Assembly (NCBI RefSeq): GCF_026342405.1
Contig: NZ_JAPEMU010000001.1
Location: 1,736,001 to 1,800,000, forward strand
From: Kitasatospora sp. NBC_00240
Lineage (GTDB): Bacteria; Actinomycetota; Actinomycetes; Streptomycetales; Streptomycetaceae
Length of the DNA stretch: 64,000 bases
Reading direction: 5' to 3'
Under the pieces are notes generated by a model. The model did no database searches. It saw only the letters and a program-made list of their open reading frames with translations, and was not told the origin of the DNA. The translations under genes were made by a program, and so were the position numbers. Shown one piece after another: positions 49,478 through 59,024 of the stretch (the stretch's first letter is position 1; every line of letters starts with the position of its first letter).

Positions 49478-50770
49478 GTGCCCTCGCCTGTGATACCCCC
49501 TGCCCTGACGTCTTTGGCGGCGGCCGCCCCCTCCACCCCCCTCGGTCCCTTCGTCGACAGCCTGGTGTCCTGGACCACCTGGGTCACCCTGATGGGCCTG
49601 GTCGGTCTGATCGCCCTCGCCGTCCTGGCCACCGGCCCCGCCGCCGCCCGCACCGCGCCGGCAGCCCTCCCCGCCGTCACCACCCGGATCGCCCGGGCCG
49701 CGGTCGTCGCCGGCGTCCTCGCCGCCCCCGCCGTGCTCACCGAGCTCGCCCACAGCGCCTCCAAGAGCCACGGCTACGACTGGTCGGCCGCCTGGGCCTC
49801 CCTCTTCGACGGCACCAACGCCGGCCGGCTGGACGGGCTGGAGATCACCCTCGTCCTGGTCGCCGCCGCCCTGGTCGCCCCGCTGACGGTCCGCTCGGTC
49901 GCCGCCGGCCGGGCCCGCGGCTGGCTGCTCGGCGCCGGCCTGGCCGCCGCGTCCGCCGCCCTCGGCGCCACCAAGTTCCCCACCAAGGTGCCCGCCGACT
50001 GGGGCCGCGGCAGCTTCGACGTTCTGGTCTGGATGCTGCACCTGCTCGGCGGCGGCGTCTGGTTCGGCGGCCTGGCCGGCCTGCTGCTGCTCGCCGTCCC
50101 CGGCGCCGTCCCCACCACCGAACGACGCGCCTTCTGGTCGGTGGCCGTCCGGCGCTTCTCCGTCGCCGCCATGGCCTGCGTCGCCGCCATCACCCTGTCC
50201 GGCCTGTTCCTGTACTGGGCCCACGTGGACGGCCTCACCCAGCTGGTCACCACCATGTACGGCCGCGTGCTCGGCGTGAAGATCCTCATCTTCGGCGGCC
50301 TGCTGCTCCTCGGCACCTTCAACCAGTTCTGGCTGCACCCGCGCCTCGAAGCGCTCCGCGACGAGGGCGACCAGCGCCCGCTGGTCACCGTGCTGCTCCG
50401 CAAGTTCCCGCTGGTGGTCGCCGTCGAGGTGGTGCTCGCGCTCGCCCTGCTCCTGGTGGCCCCCTTCCTGCACGGCTCCGCCCGCAACCAGGCCTACCAG
50501 GCGCAGGTGTCGGAGCAGTCCGCCACCCCCATCCCCGCCAAGAAGCTCCCCAAGCTCGCGGCGAAGCAGGTCAGCACCTCCACCTGGGTCTGGGGCACGC
50601 TCGAAACCGTCGGCGTGATCGCCCTGATGGGCGGCAGCTACCAGCTCTCCGGCCGCCTGGCCCGCCGCCGCTCGGCCGCGACCGCGACCCCGGACGCGGC
50701 CGCTCCGGATGCCACCACCCTGGAGAGCGCCACCCCGGAAGCCACGGCCCCGGCGCCGCTTCCGAACTGA
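49478..50770 (+). CDS. CopD-domain membrane protein, probably iron-regulated
   Basis: 430 residues with eight or nine hydrophobic helices. The CopD domain (about 180-310) shows DVLVWMLHLLGGGVWFGGLAGLLLL and a KILIFGGLLLLGTFNQFWLHPRL stretch, with histidines as in copper-resistance proteins. The C-terminal 60 residues are Ala/Pro-rich. CopD proteins are thought to carry copper across the membrane. GTG 49478 with GGAAGG upstream. The iron-box-like site suggests control by an iron repressor rather than copper. Confidence 0.85.
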   Translation: MPSPVIPPALTSLAAAAPSTPLGPFVDSLVSWTTWVTLMGLVGLIALAVLATGPAAARTAPAALPAVTTRIARAAVVAGVLAAPAVLTELAHSASKSHGYDWSAAWASLFDGTNAGRLDGLEITLVLVAAALVAPLTVRSVAAGRARGWLLGAGLAAASAALGATKFPTKVPADWGRGSFDVLVWMLHLLGGGVWFGGLAGLLLLAVPGAVPTTERRAFWSVAVRRFSVAAMACVAAITLSGLFLYWAHVDGLTQLVTTMYGRVLGVKILIFGGLLLLGTFNQFWLHPRLEALRDEGDQRPLVTVLLRKFPLVVAVEVVLALALLLVAPFLHGSARNQAYQAQVSEQSATPIPAKKLPKLAAKQVSTSTWVWGTLETVGVIALMGGSYQLSGRLARRRSAATATPDAAAPDATTLESATPEATAPAPLPN

Positions 50771-50782
50771 CCCGGACTTCGC

Positions 50783-50834
50783 CGGGTGAAGCCCGCCGTC
50801 CTTGCCTTCGGGCCTGGGCGGCGGGCTTCACCCG
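50783..50834 (+). terminator. Hairpin terminator of the CopD gene
   Basis: Perfect 16-bp stem (50783-50798 with 50819-50834) and a 20-nt loop, 13 nt after the stop. Confidence 0.75.
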
Positions 50835-50889
50835 TTCACACGCCGGCGGGCGGGCGAAGGGCCGGGCCCGGCACCCTCCCCGAGCCGGT

Positions 50890-50969
50890 CCGGCCCCGGC
50901 CCCGGCCCCGGCCCCGGCCCCGGCTCCAGCTCCAGCCCCCAGCTCCAGCTCCAGCTCCAGCTCCAGCTC
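50890..50969. repeat. GGCCCC and GCTCCA 6-bp tandem repeats
   Basis: About five copies of GGCCCC followed by about seven of CAGCTC in the gene-free stretch 50835-51156 upstream of nagA. Simple sequence; no further element, and no DasR-type site, was found there. Confidence 0.85.
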
Positions 50970-51156
50970 GGCGAACGGCGTCGAGCCCCGACCGAGGTCG
51001 TCCCGGCCTCCAGCGGCAGGTCGACCCGACGGGCCTCCCGGTGGCTTCGCCTGCCCGGGAAACGCCCTACGATGCGTATTTCTGAGTAGAGTAGCGTCGT
51101 TTCAATCAGGAACAGTCAAACCTGCGCGGTCCGATTGCGCTCTTGGAGGTTGACGC

Positions 51157-52425
51157 GTGACCAGAAGCGACCAGATCGTCCTGGCCGGTGCCCGACTGGT
51201 CCTGCCCGGCGGCGTCGTCGAGGACGGCCGGCTCACCGTCGAGGGGACGACCCTGTCGGCCTTCGGCGGCGACCGGCAGCCGGGCGACCTGGACCTGACG
51301 GGCCACACCGTCGTCCCCGGCTTCGTCGACCTGCACGTGCACGGCGGCGGCGGCGGCTCCTACGCCTCCGGCATCGCCGAGGAGGCCCTCACCGCCGCCC
51401 GCACCCACCTGACCCACGGCACCACCACCACCGTCGCCAGCACCGTCACCGGCGAGATCGACGAAGTCTGCCGCCAGGCCGCCGTCCTCTCCGAACTCGT
51501 CGAGGACGGCATCCTCGCCGGCGTCCACTTCGAGGGCCCCTTCATCTCCCACAACCGGTGCGGCGCCCACCGCCCCGACCTGCTCCGCGACCCCGACCCC
51601 GCACTCGTGCGCAAACTGGTCGACGCCGCCCGCGGCCACGCCAAGATGGTCACCCTCGCCCCCGAGCTGCCCGGCGGACTCGAATCCGTCCGGATGCTCG
51701 CCGACCTCGGCGTCATCGCCGCCGTCGGCCACACCGACTCCGACTACGCCAAGACCCTCGAAGCCATCGAGGCCGGCGCCACCGTCGCCACCCACCTGTT
51801 CAACGCGATGCCCGGCATCCAGCACCGCGCGCCGGGCCCGATCGTCGCCCTCCTGGAGGACGAGCGGGTCACCGTCGAGCTCATCAACGACGGCATCCAC
51901 CTGCACCCCTCGGTGCTGGACCTCGCCTACGGCACCGCCGGCGCCTCCCGGGTCGCGCTGATCACCGACGCCATGGGCGCGGCCGGCATGGGCGACGGCC
52001 TCTACCCGCTCGGCCCGCTGCAGGTCCGCGTCGAGGACGGCGTCGCCCGGCTGGTCGAGGGCGGCTCCATCGCCGGCTCCACCCTCACCCTGGACGTCGC
52101 CTTCCGCCGCTCGGTCACCCTCAACGGCCTCAGCCTCAACCAGGCCGTCGAGTCGCTCTGCACCGTCCCCGCCCGCCTGCTCGGCCTCGCCGACTCCATC
52201 GGCTCGCTGGAGACCGGCAAGAGCGCCGACCTGGTCGTGCTCGACTCCGAGAGCCACCAGCTGGTCGCGGTGATGCGCCGCGGCGCATGGGTCACCGGCG
52301 CCGACCGCTTCAGCGTCGTCATGGCGGAGCCGTACGACCCTGACCGCAGAACGGGTGCCGGCCCCGCGGCCGCCTCCTCCTCGGCGCAAGGCCGGTACAC
52401 GGCGGTGGAGCCGCTGAAGGCGTGA
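51157..52425 (+). CDS. nagA: N-acetylglucosamine-6-phosphate deacetylase
   Basis: 422 residues, slightly longer than usual (about 380) because of a C-terminal tail. Metal and active-site motifs in order: DLHVHGGGG, HFEGPFIS, AVGHTDSD, ATHLFNAM, ELINDGIHLHP and LITDAMGAAGMGDG with the catalytic aspartate. It removes acetate from GlcNAc-6-phosphate in the cytoplasm, a step in chitin and cell-wall amino-sugar recycling. GTG 51157 has TTGGAGG upstream. Confidence 0.93.
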   Translation: MTRSDQIVLAGARLVLPGGVVEDGRLTVEGTTLSAFGGDRQPGDLDLTGHTVVPGFVDLHVHGGGGGSYASGIAEEALTAARTHLTHGTTTTVASTVTGEIDEVCRQAAVLSELVEDGILAGVHFEGPFISHNRCGAHRPDLLRDPDPALVRKLVDAARGHAKMVTLAPELPGGLESVRMLADLGVIAAVGHTDSDYAKTLEAIEAGATVATHLFNAMPGIQHRAPGPIVALLEDERVTVELINDGIHLHPSVLDLAYGTAGASRVALITDAMGAAGMGDGLYPLGPLQVRVEDGVARLVEGGSIAGSTLTLDVAFRRSVTLNGLSLNQAVESLCTVPARLLGLADSIGSLETGKSADLVVLDSESHQLVAVMRRGAWVTGADRFSVVMAEPYDPDRRTGAGPAAASSSAQGRYTAVEPLKA

Positions 52426-52494
52426 ACGCGGGTCAGGGCGGGCCGAACGCCCCGCTGCGGCGACCGGTCGTCAAGGCATCAGCTCATCGAGGCG

Positions 52495-52920
52495 TCAGGT
52501 CGTCAGAGCATCGGCGATGGCCAGCGCCGTCCGGCTCTGGAGACGACCCCAACTGAACCGGCTCGGCTCAGCGACCCCGGTGAAGCGCACCTCCATCGAC
52601 AGGGTGAGCAGGTGCTTGCGGAGCGGTCCCGCGGTGATCTTGTCCCGAGGGGTGGCCGAGACTATCGACCGTCCCACGGTGCCGTTGTGGTTGTCGACGA
52701 GGTACAGCCGACGGTCGGTCAGCACCATGAAGTAGGCGCGGGGCTGCACCGCGACGAGCACGGTGCCGCCGCTGACGGCCCCGACCAGGGCCGCCGTCGC
52801 CACCCTGCGCTTGGCGGACACCCTCCCGATCTGCAGCACGTCGACCAGCTCGATCCGCTCCTGAGCCGCGAGCGCCGGGGTCACTACGGCGAGGCACTTG
52901 CGGGTCGACTTGTCGTTCAT
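52495..52920 (-). CDS. Small PH-like domain protein, unknown function
   Basis: 141 residues. A hydrophobic patch (ATAALVGAVSGGTVLVAV) precedes RAYFMVLTDRRLYLVDN, which resembles bacterial PH-like domains that contain 'lTDrRLy' strands. Basic residues follow. No catalytic motif. ATG 52920 with GAAGGA upstream; the start of the next gene is divergent. Confidence 0.7.
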   Translation of the reverse strand: MNDKSTRKCLAVVTPALAAQERIELVDVLQIGRVSAKRRVATAALVGAVSGGTVLVAVQPRAYFMVLTDRRLYLVDNHNGTVGRSIVSATPRDKITAGPLRKHLLTLSMEVRFTGVAEPSRFSWGRLQSRTALAIADALTT

Positions 52921-53143
52921 CCGGGTCCTTCGGGGGGGAGGCGCTGGCTGCGCGGCGCTCAGCGTAGGGGCAGCGCTGACCTGGCGCAACAGCCGTTCGC
53001 CGACGCATCAACGCCCCCGATTGCCCAGATTCGCCGGGGCGCCGCAGCACGACTGCGTCACGATCACCCGGCACACCTACAACCGGGCCGGTCCCGACAC
53101 CTACGGTCTGGCGACACCGCACCGCCTTGAGCAAGGAATGATC

Positions 53144-53542
53144 TTGAGCACTCCCCCGGTAGCCGACACCCCCCACCAGCTGCCCGAGTTCCCGCCCGGC
53201 ACCAGCATCGCGCCCACCGCACGGCCGAGCACCGGCAAGAAGGTGAAGAAGGTCCTGGGCATCGTCCTGGTTGCCGTCGTCGCGTTCTTCGCCTTCGGCT
53301 ACTACATCCAGGACGACCCGTCGATCGCCGAGGTGGGCAACTGCGTCCACAACAGCGGCAGCAGCGACAAGCCCAAGGTCGCCATCGTCGACTGCGGTGC
53401 GGCCGACGCCGACTTCAAGGTGCTGAAGGTGGTCCGCAACACCAGCGACACCAAGGCCTGCGAGAGCGTCGAGGAGGTCGAGGCCGCCTACCTGGAGGAG
53501 TCGTCCGACCCCTTCGTCCTCTGCCTGGGCAAGAACCACTGA
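53144..53542 (+). CDS. LppU/SCO3897-like membrane protein
   Basis: 132 residues. A proline-rich cytosolic N-terminus precedes one membrane helix (VLGIVLVAVVAFFAFGYYI) and a small extracellular domain with four conserved cysteines (VGNCVHN, VDCGAADA, KACESV, LCLG) probably forming two disulfides. This pattern fits the LppU/SCO3897 family. TTG 53144 is taken as start because AAGGA sits at proper distance; ATG 53138 would touch that site. Function unknown. Confidence 0.75.
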   Translation: MSTPPVADTPHQLPEFPPGTSIAPTARPSTGKKVKKVLGIVLVAVVAFFAFGYYIQDDPSIAEVGNCVHNSGSSDKPKVAIVDCGAADADFKVLKVVRNTSDTKACESVEEVEAAYLEESSDPFVLCLGKNH

Positions 53543-53791
53543 CCCACGGTCATCGAGTTCCACCGCGCGCCCGGGCCGGGACCTCACGGCCCGGGCACGC
53601 GACGACCGGCCCGGGCACGAGGACGCTTCGCCCAGTCGGCGAGCGGGCGGGCGAGCAGGCAAGCGGGCGGGCGGGCGGAGCGTACGGGAGCCCGGACGCC
53701 CCCGTCCGGCGCGCGACCGTGGCCGGACGGTTCACGCGAAACGGCGTCGCTGCACGGGGCCGGGCGCCGTCTGTGACAGCCTTTTCGATGA

Positions 53792-54157
53792 TCGAGCTGG
53801 TGGGGGGACGAGCCCCCGTTCCGCACCCCGGCGTTCGTGATGACCCACCACCGGCGTCCGTCCTTCAGCCTCTCCGACACCACCTTCCACTTCGTCGACG
53901 GCGACCCGGCCACGACCCTCGAACAGGCACGCGAGGCCGCACAGGGCAAGGACGTCCGACTCGGCGGCGGAGTCACCACCGTCCGCCAGTTCCTCGACGC
54001 CGACCTCGTCGACACCATGCATGTGGCCGTCTCACCGGTGAAGCTCGGGTCCGGACTCCGGCTCTGGGCGACCCCCGACGAACTGCTCGACCGCTTCCAC
54101 CTGGAGGTCGTCCCCAGCCCCAGCGGCGTGACGCACCGCCTGTTCCGGCGGAAGTGA
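53792..54157 (+). pseudogene. 5'-truncated DHFR/RibD-C family gene
   Basis: The open frame after a stop at 53789 reads WWGDEPPFRTPAFVMTHHRRPS and onward to VRLGGGVTTVRQFLDADLVDT and HRLFRRK, the last two thirds of a dihydrofolate-reductase-family (RibD C-terminal) protein. The N-terminal third with the first Rossmann strand is missing, replaced by unrelated sequence. GTG 53837 could start a 106-residue product, but no ribosome-binding site is seen. Confidence 0.75.
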
Positions 54158-54162
54158 CCGAT

Positions 54163-54215
54163 CCTCGGGGCAGCTCCGGCCGGCCGTCGCGCCTCCTCCC
54201 GGAGCTGCCCCGAGG
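54163..54215. terminator. Hairpin terminator after the DHFR remnant
   Basis: Perfect 17-bp stem (54163-54179 with 54199-54215), 19-nt loop. It outlived the gene's decay. Confidence 0.75.
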
Positions 54216-54368
54216 CGGGGCCGCCGAGTCGACGAAAGGCCGGCATCGATCCGGTCGGACCTGCGAAACCCGGCCGTGCCGGAGACCGGACGATGCCCCC
54301 GGGTCCCTTCGGCCGACCTGGCAGCGTTCCAGGGCTGTTGCGACCGGGGTGCCGCCCGACGGATCAGG

Positions 54369-55157
54369 TCAGTTCGAACCGGTACCGAAGGCGTACAGCT
54401 CGTAGCGATCACCACCGTACGAGGCGTCGCGCGACTTCTGCAGCACGGTCGCGACCGGGCCGGCGCGGTGGAGCGGGCTGTCGACGGCGGTGCCCTTCCC
54501 GGAGGCGAAGGTGGCGTCCACCCGGGGCTCCACCTCGTCCAACCAGGCCTTGGCGGCCGCCGGCGCCGCCCCCGGGTGGCTCATGCTCGCGCAGTCGTGC
54601 AGGAAGTCCGCGCGACGGGGGGCCGCGGCCGTCACGAGGCAGGACACGGACATCAGGTCGCCGTCGAGGCTCCAGACCGCAGCTATCGCCGTTTTCGTCT
54701 CCCCGCTCTGCTTGACCCCCGACGTGTGCCAGACGGTCGGCCTACCGGGGAAGTCGATCTTCTGCCGGGCCTCCAGGGTGATGCCCCAGGTCACGGCCAG
54801 GTGGTCCAGGTACGACTCGCCGGTGTACCCGGGCTTGATCACCTGACTCCGGAAGTCCGGGACCTTGGTGGCGTCCACCGGTTCAGCGGGCCAGCTCGCC
54901 AGGCTCTGCGGGTCCGGGACCGCACCGGACGAGCCCGTCGAGGAGGGCGAAGGCGTCGCACCGGAGCCGGGCGACGTGCCCGCACCCGCCGGGGAGGGTG
55001 ACTCCTCCCCTTCACCCGGACCGAGCTGGGCACCGGATCCGACGCCGGGCTTGTCCGCGTCCTTGGAGTGGGATGCCGAGCATCCGGTCAGGACGACGAG
55101 ACTCGCGACGGCCGCGACGGCCGCGACCGTGCGCTTCAGGGTGTGGGCGGCACTCAA
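54369..55157 (-). CDS. Lipoprotein of unknown function
   Basis: 262 residues. Signal sequence with lipobox VVLTGC (cysteine about residue 26), a Ser/Pro/Gly-rich linker of about 55 residues, then a domain with TGESYLDHLAVTWGITLEARQKIDF and SVSCLVTAAAPRRADFLHDCASMSHPGA (in part), whose two cysteines may pair. TTG 55157 was chosen because AAGGAG sits 6 nt upstream and the signal peptide begins there. No family recognised. Confidence 0.8.
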   Translation of the reverse strand: MSAAHTLKRTVAAVAAVASLVVLTGCSASHSKDADKPGVGSGAQLGPGEGEESPSPAGAGTSPGSGATPSPSSTGSSGAVPDPQSLASWPAEPVDATKVPDFRSQVIKPGYTGESYLDHLAVTWGITLEARQKIDFPGRPTVWHTSGVKQSGETKTAIAAVWSLDGDLMSVSCLVTAAAPRRADFLHDCASMSHPGAAPAAAKAWLDEVEPRVDATFASGKGTAVDSPLHRAGPVATVLQKSRDASYGGDRYELYAFGTGSN

Positions 55158-55261
55158 GAGGGCTCCTTCGAGGGGCTGAGCACATCGACGGGCGGCCCCA
55201 GGCCGCAGGAGCGGCCTGGGGCCGCCCCTGCGGCCTGGATGACAAGCGACCTGACTACTCG

Positions 55262-58249
55262 TCAATCCGTCCAGCACGGTGCGGTGGTGGATGCGGATGC
55301 AGCCGGAACGAAGGCTATGGCATCGAACGCCAAGTCTTCGTTACCGGTGTAGTTGGGTTCGGAGGTGTTGTCGGCCTGCACATTGCCGCCGGCCCACAGC
55401 TGCAGTGTGCCGAGTTCGACCCACTTGTTCGCCCCACCGCTCTTGGTGCCTTGGTTGACCCGGCACGAACGTGCGCCCTTGCCGGCGGAGTTGGTCCCGG
55501 GCTGCACTTTGTAACCGACGATGCCCTGCGCACCGTGGTCGGGCAGGTGCACGTAGATGTCGAATCGCTGCCCCGCCTGGCTCGATGCCGGCAGGTACTG
55601 CGGATCCGGCGTCCAGGTCGCGGTCACCTTGTGGAAGAGGTTGTTACTGGCGTTCGAGTACCCATGTGTGAACCAGAAGTGACCGTCGTAGCCTCCGCCG
55701 ATCTGGTGGAGGTCGATCGGCGCGAGGTCCTCGGTCGCGCGCCAGGTGCCATCGCTACGGGTGTGGGTGAAGTTGTCACCGAACCGCAGGTTGAACTTCC
55801 CCTTGGGTGGCACGCGCGACTCGTTGCAACCGAAGACGTTGTCATTGGGGTTCGGCAGATCGTCGATGAGAATGGTCCCCAGCGTGCCCGGCACACTGTT
55901 GCACGGTGGCTGCGGGTACTTCCGCTGGAGCGGCGGCTCGGCGCTGCCGAGGGCGTACTTCAGATTCTCGGTCGACGCGGAGCTGTCGGTGTCGGTGAAC
56001 CAGGACACCGAACCGTGCCACCAGCAGGAGCTGTTCTCCGCCGGGCAGGCGTCGGGCGTCTGGTTGGGCGTACAGGCGTTGGAACTGTTGCAGTACAGGG
56101 TGTAGTTGGTGCTCAGATTGAGCAAGGGACTGGGTATCGGAGTGATGGGGAAATTCGGCTTCGAGTACGAGGGTGTGGCGCTGTAAGTGAGCTGAGGTGT
56201 CTCCGCCCAGCCCATGACCTTCTCCTGGTAGGGCCAGTTCGCAGGGTGCGCCGCGTCGTCGTACGTCGCGCGCAGGAACGGCTGACGATTCGCCGGGTAG
56301 TGCGGGTTGGCCGGGTTGTTGAACCAACCGACGCCCGTGTGACCGCCGTTCGCCGCCTGGTCGGTGTACACGCCGCTGTTGTAGCCCCAGAGCGCCATGG
56401 ACCAGTTCTCGATGTGGTTGGCACTGCCACTGTTGACGTTCATGCCCAGGGACTTGAGCTGGTTCCAGGTACGGCTGAGGATCTGTGCTCCGGCTGCGAT
56501 GTTGGCCGCGTAATCGGTCGCGATGGCATAGGCCTCCGGAGCCGAAAAGATCTCATATCCGGTTTCGGACATCCCGGCGGTGACCTGGGCGATACCGTAG
56601 CCGCAGTCACCCGCGCCGTACTGCGGGTAGGCATGGATGCTGCCACCGTTGCCGAAGTAGTCGCCGAGCGTCGGGTTTCCGGCGTCGCCGGGGACCGCGT
56701 GCCAGGACGCCTGCTTGAGATTGGATTCCTGCGCCACGATACCGAGCATCACCTGAGCAGGGATCGTGCCGCCGCCGCTCAACGGGACCGCGGGGAAGAG
56801 TCCCTGGGGGGTGTGGGCCGGCTCACCGGTCGCCAGGAAATTGTCCGGGCGGGATACGGTGAGATTGCCGTGCACGGCGTTGTCGACCGCCCACTCGACC
56901 ATGTTGGTGCTCGGCTGCAAGGCCTGCGCGTGCACGTCGTTGCGCTTGACCAGACAGTTCGAGAAATGCGAGTTGCTGCTCGGCTCCTCGACGGCCACCC
57001 CGACGCCCGCCAGGACGTCGCTCTCCTTGTTGCCGTCGATCAGCCGCTCCTCGTCCGCGGCCTCGGAACTCGCCGCCGTGGCTGCCGCCGTCACCACCTC
57101 CGCACTGCCGGACGAACCGCTGGCGGTGGCCAGCGCGGACACCTGGATGTGGCCGGCACCGTCGACGTCCGTCATCGGACCGACCTTGGAAACGACTCCC
57201 TTGAGCTGCTCGGAGACCACCGACGTGGTCAGCAGGTGCCCGAAGCGGGAGGCCGCGACCGGCTTGACCGAGACTTCCGCCTTGCCCAGGCCAGGTGCGC
57301 CGCTGACGTCGATGTCCTTCACATCGCCCGCGATCAGGTCACCGTCCGCCTGCGGAAACAGACCAACCGATCCCAGCGGCGCGGTTCCGAGCTCGGTGAG
57401 GCTCTTCCCCGTCCAGCGGTGGACGGCGTCCTTACCGTCCACCACCATCGCCAGGTCGACGGCGCTGTCCTTCGAGGGAACCAGGGCGAACAACCGTCCT
57501 GGCAGTGCCGCGAGGGCGGTGGCCTGTCCGTCGGCGGAGAGTTCGACAAGCTGCCCGTTCAGAACGCCCAGGTCCTTGCCGTCGGACGTCGGCAGGGGAT
57601 TGGTGAACTGCCCCCGCACGGTGCTGGTCCTGAGCACCTTGCCGGTGGCTGCGGCCACGTCGTACACCTGTGTGTCGCCACGACCGTCGTCGCCGACATC
57701 GCTCCGGGTGAAGACCACGGTGTCGGTACTCCCACACCCAGGAGAGAAGTACGCGAGCTCCACTCCTGTGATGGCCTTCGTCACCTTGCCGGTGGCCAGG
57801 TCCACCACTGCGGCGAAGGCGTCCTTCTGCATCATCGCCGGCTTGTTCGCCGCCAAGGACGGAGCGTAGACCGCCGCCGCGTACCGTCCGGTACCGGTCG
57901 TGCAGACATAGCCGGTCCACAGGCCGATGTCGCCGAGGATGTCCTCCTTGAGTACCGCGACTTCCTTGTAACTGAACGCCGAGGACTCGTCCGCGCGAAG
58001 AATGTGGAAGCCCGCCGTGTCGCCGGACCCGATCACCGAGACGTCGGTGGCCTTTCGCCAGCTCCGGCCGAGTTGGTCATCCGGCTGGGCGAAGAGCTGA
58101 CCGTTTCCCTTCTGCGCGGTGGCCGCGCTGCCCGTGGGCTGATCCGCGACGGCGAACCCGGCCTCCGGTAACAGACCGGCGGCCAGCACGGCGCAGGTCA
58201 CCCACGCGATCCTGGCCGACCATCGGACGGTCGACTTTCGATTCCTCAT
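55262..58249 (-). CDS. Secreted protein with lytic-transglycosylase-like and golvesin-like C-terminal domains
   Basis: 995 residues. A Sec signal peptide (hydrophobic to VADQ at about 36) is followed by a propeller-like part (about 50-300: DVSVIGSGDTAGFHILRADES and on). At about 485-600 lies a lysozyme/SLT-like domain: VMLGIVAQESNLKQASW with the likely catalytic glutamate, then CGYGIAQVTAGM. The C-terminal ~200 residues (FDIYVHLPDHGAQGIVGYKV; WVELGTLQLWAGGNVQ; LAFDAIAFVPA) fit golvesin-like domains. It probably acts on cell wall outside the cell. ATG 58249 with GGAGGCGG. It is 29 nt behind the DUF2690 gene. Codon use is less GC-biased than nearby genes. Confidence 0.82.
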   Translation of the reverse strand: MRNRKSTVRWSARIAWVTCAVLAAGLLPEAGFAVADQPTGSAATAQKGNGQLFAQPDDQLGRSWRKATDVSVIGSGDTAGFHILRADESSAFSYKEVAVLKEDILGDIGLWTGYVCTTGTGRYAAAVYAPSLAANKPAMMQKDAFAAVVDLATGKVTKAITGVELAYFSPGCGSTDTVVFTRSDVGDDGRGDTQVYDVAAATGKVLRTSTVRGQFTNPLPTSDGKDLGVLNGQLVELSADGQATALAALPGRLFALVPSKDSAVDLAMVVDGKDAVHRWTGKSLTELGTAPLGSVGLFPQADGDLIAGDVKDIDVSGAPGLGKAEVSVKPVAASRFGHLLTTSVVSEQLKGVVSKVGPMTDVDGAGHIQVSALATASGSSGSAEVVTAAATAASSEAADEERLIDGNKESDVLAGVGVAVEEPSSNSHFSNCLVKRNDVHAQALQPSTNMVEWAVDNAVHGNLTVSRPDNFLATGEPAHTPQGLFPAVPLSGGGTIPAQVMLGIVAQESNLKQASWHAVPGDAGNPTLGDYFGNGGSIHAYPQYGAGDCGYGIAQVTAGMSETGYEIFSAPEAYAIATDYAANIAAGAQILSRTWNQLKSLGMNVNSGSANHIENWSMALWGYNSGVYTDQAANGGHTGVGWFNNPANPHYPANRQPFLRATYDDAAHPANWPYQEKVMGWAETPQLTYSATPSYSKPNFPITPIPSPLLNLSTNYTLYCNSSNACTPNQTPDACPAENSSCWWHGSVSWFTDTDSSASTENLKYALGSAEPPLQRKYPQPPCNSVPGTLGTILIDDLPNPNDNVFGCNESRVPPKGKFNLRFGDNFTHTRSDGTWRATEDLAPIDLHQIGGGYDGHFWFTHGYSNASNNLFHKVTATWTPDPQYLPASSQAGQRFDIYVHLPDHGAQGIVGYKVQPGTNSAGKGARSCRVNQGTKSGGANKWVELGTLQLWAGGNVQADNTSEPNYTGNEDLAFDAIAFVPAASASTTAPCWTD

Positions 58250-58278
58250 GACGAATCCGCCTCCTGCGCGCCTGCTGT

Positions 58279-58818
58279 TCAATGCCATCGGGTGCACTGT
58301 CCGCTGCCGCCCTGCCTGTTGTCCTCGGGGCTCGGGTCAAAGCTGCTGCTGACATTGGTGTAGCAGGCCTTGACGGAGTACATCGAACTGACCATCGGGC
58401 TGGCGGCCCCGACATTCGTAGAATTGATCTCGCCCGTATTCCGCATGGCCTCCGTACCCCCGAGCTGCGGCACGTAGACGACCCCGCCATATCTCGAGTT
58501 CAGGCCCGCGGAGGGATCGATCTGAATTTTCGTCCAGTACGAGCTGCACAGTGCGGAGTGCAGCAGCTTCATGTTGATCATGGTCGAGAAGACGACCTCC
58601 TCGATGACCACCGCATCCGAGACGCATTCCGTCCCCACCGGCGACTGACCGTCACACTCGGACTGCCAGCAGGATATGGGGTCCGCCGAGGCGGGAACCG
58701 CGGCCGCGACGAGGCCGCCCGCGGCGAGCAGAGTTGCGCACAGCAGTGAGACGCCGGCCCTCAACCGGGCCTTGCCCCGCCCTGTCCGAGATCCCTTCAT
58801 TGCTACCGGATCGTCCAC
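58279..58818 (-). CDS. Secreted DUF2690 family protein
   Basis: 179 residues. The N-terminus is basic then hydrophobic (RLRAGVSLLCATLLAAGGLVAAAVPASA, in part), a Sec signal with AxA cleavage. The mature part has paired cysteines (SCWQSECDG; GTECVSDA) and the pattern SVKACYTN, as in DUF2690. GTG 58818 has GGAGGA at ideal distance; ATG 58800 lies within the same frame. It lies ahead of the golvesin-like gene and is likely co-transcribed, so the two may be exported together. Confidence 0.8.
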   Translation of the reverse strand: MDDPVAMKGSRTGRGKARLRAGVSLLCATLLAAGGLVAAAVPASADPISCWQSECDGQSPVGTECVSDAVVIEEVVFSTMINMKLLHSALCSSYWTKIQIDPSAGLNSRYGGVVYVPQLGGTEAMRNTGEINSTNVGAASPMVSSMYSVKACYTNVSSSFDPSPEDNRQGGSGQCTRWH

Positions 58819-58993
58819 AAATAAATCCTCCTTCGGTATTCGAGTTCGATGGCGGAACCACCGCAAGGAGAAAGAGAACAGCGGATGCAGCGATGCGACT
58901 GCGGCTGTGCCCCGACGGAGAGAAGTCGCGCCGCCCAACACGCGAAGACCCACCTGCTTCACCCCCCAGATGGATTCCCTACGGACGACGCAG

Positions 58994-59024
58994 ATTGTCA
59001 TCACGGGTCGGCAGCTCATGTCAA
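58994..59024 (-). promoter_or_regulatory. Possible housekeeping promoter of the secreted-protein operon
   Basis: On the minus strand TTGACA (59024-59019), 18 nt, then TGACAAT (59000-58994). The -35 is perfect, the -10 is weak. The leader would be about 170 nt. Confidence 0.35.

Noticed and set aside
50835..51156. DasR operator upstream of nagA
   Set aside because: No palindrome resembling the ACTGGTCTAGACCACT type was found, only simple repeats.
53138..53143. ATG 53138 as start of the LppU-like gene
   Set aside because: The ribosome-binding sequence AAGGA directly touches it; TTG 53144 has proper spacing and gives the family-typical N-terminus.
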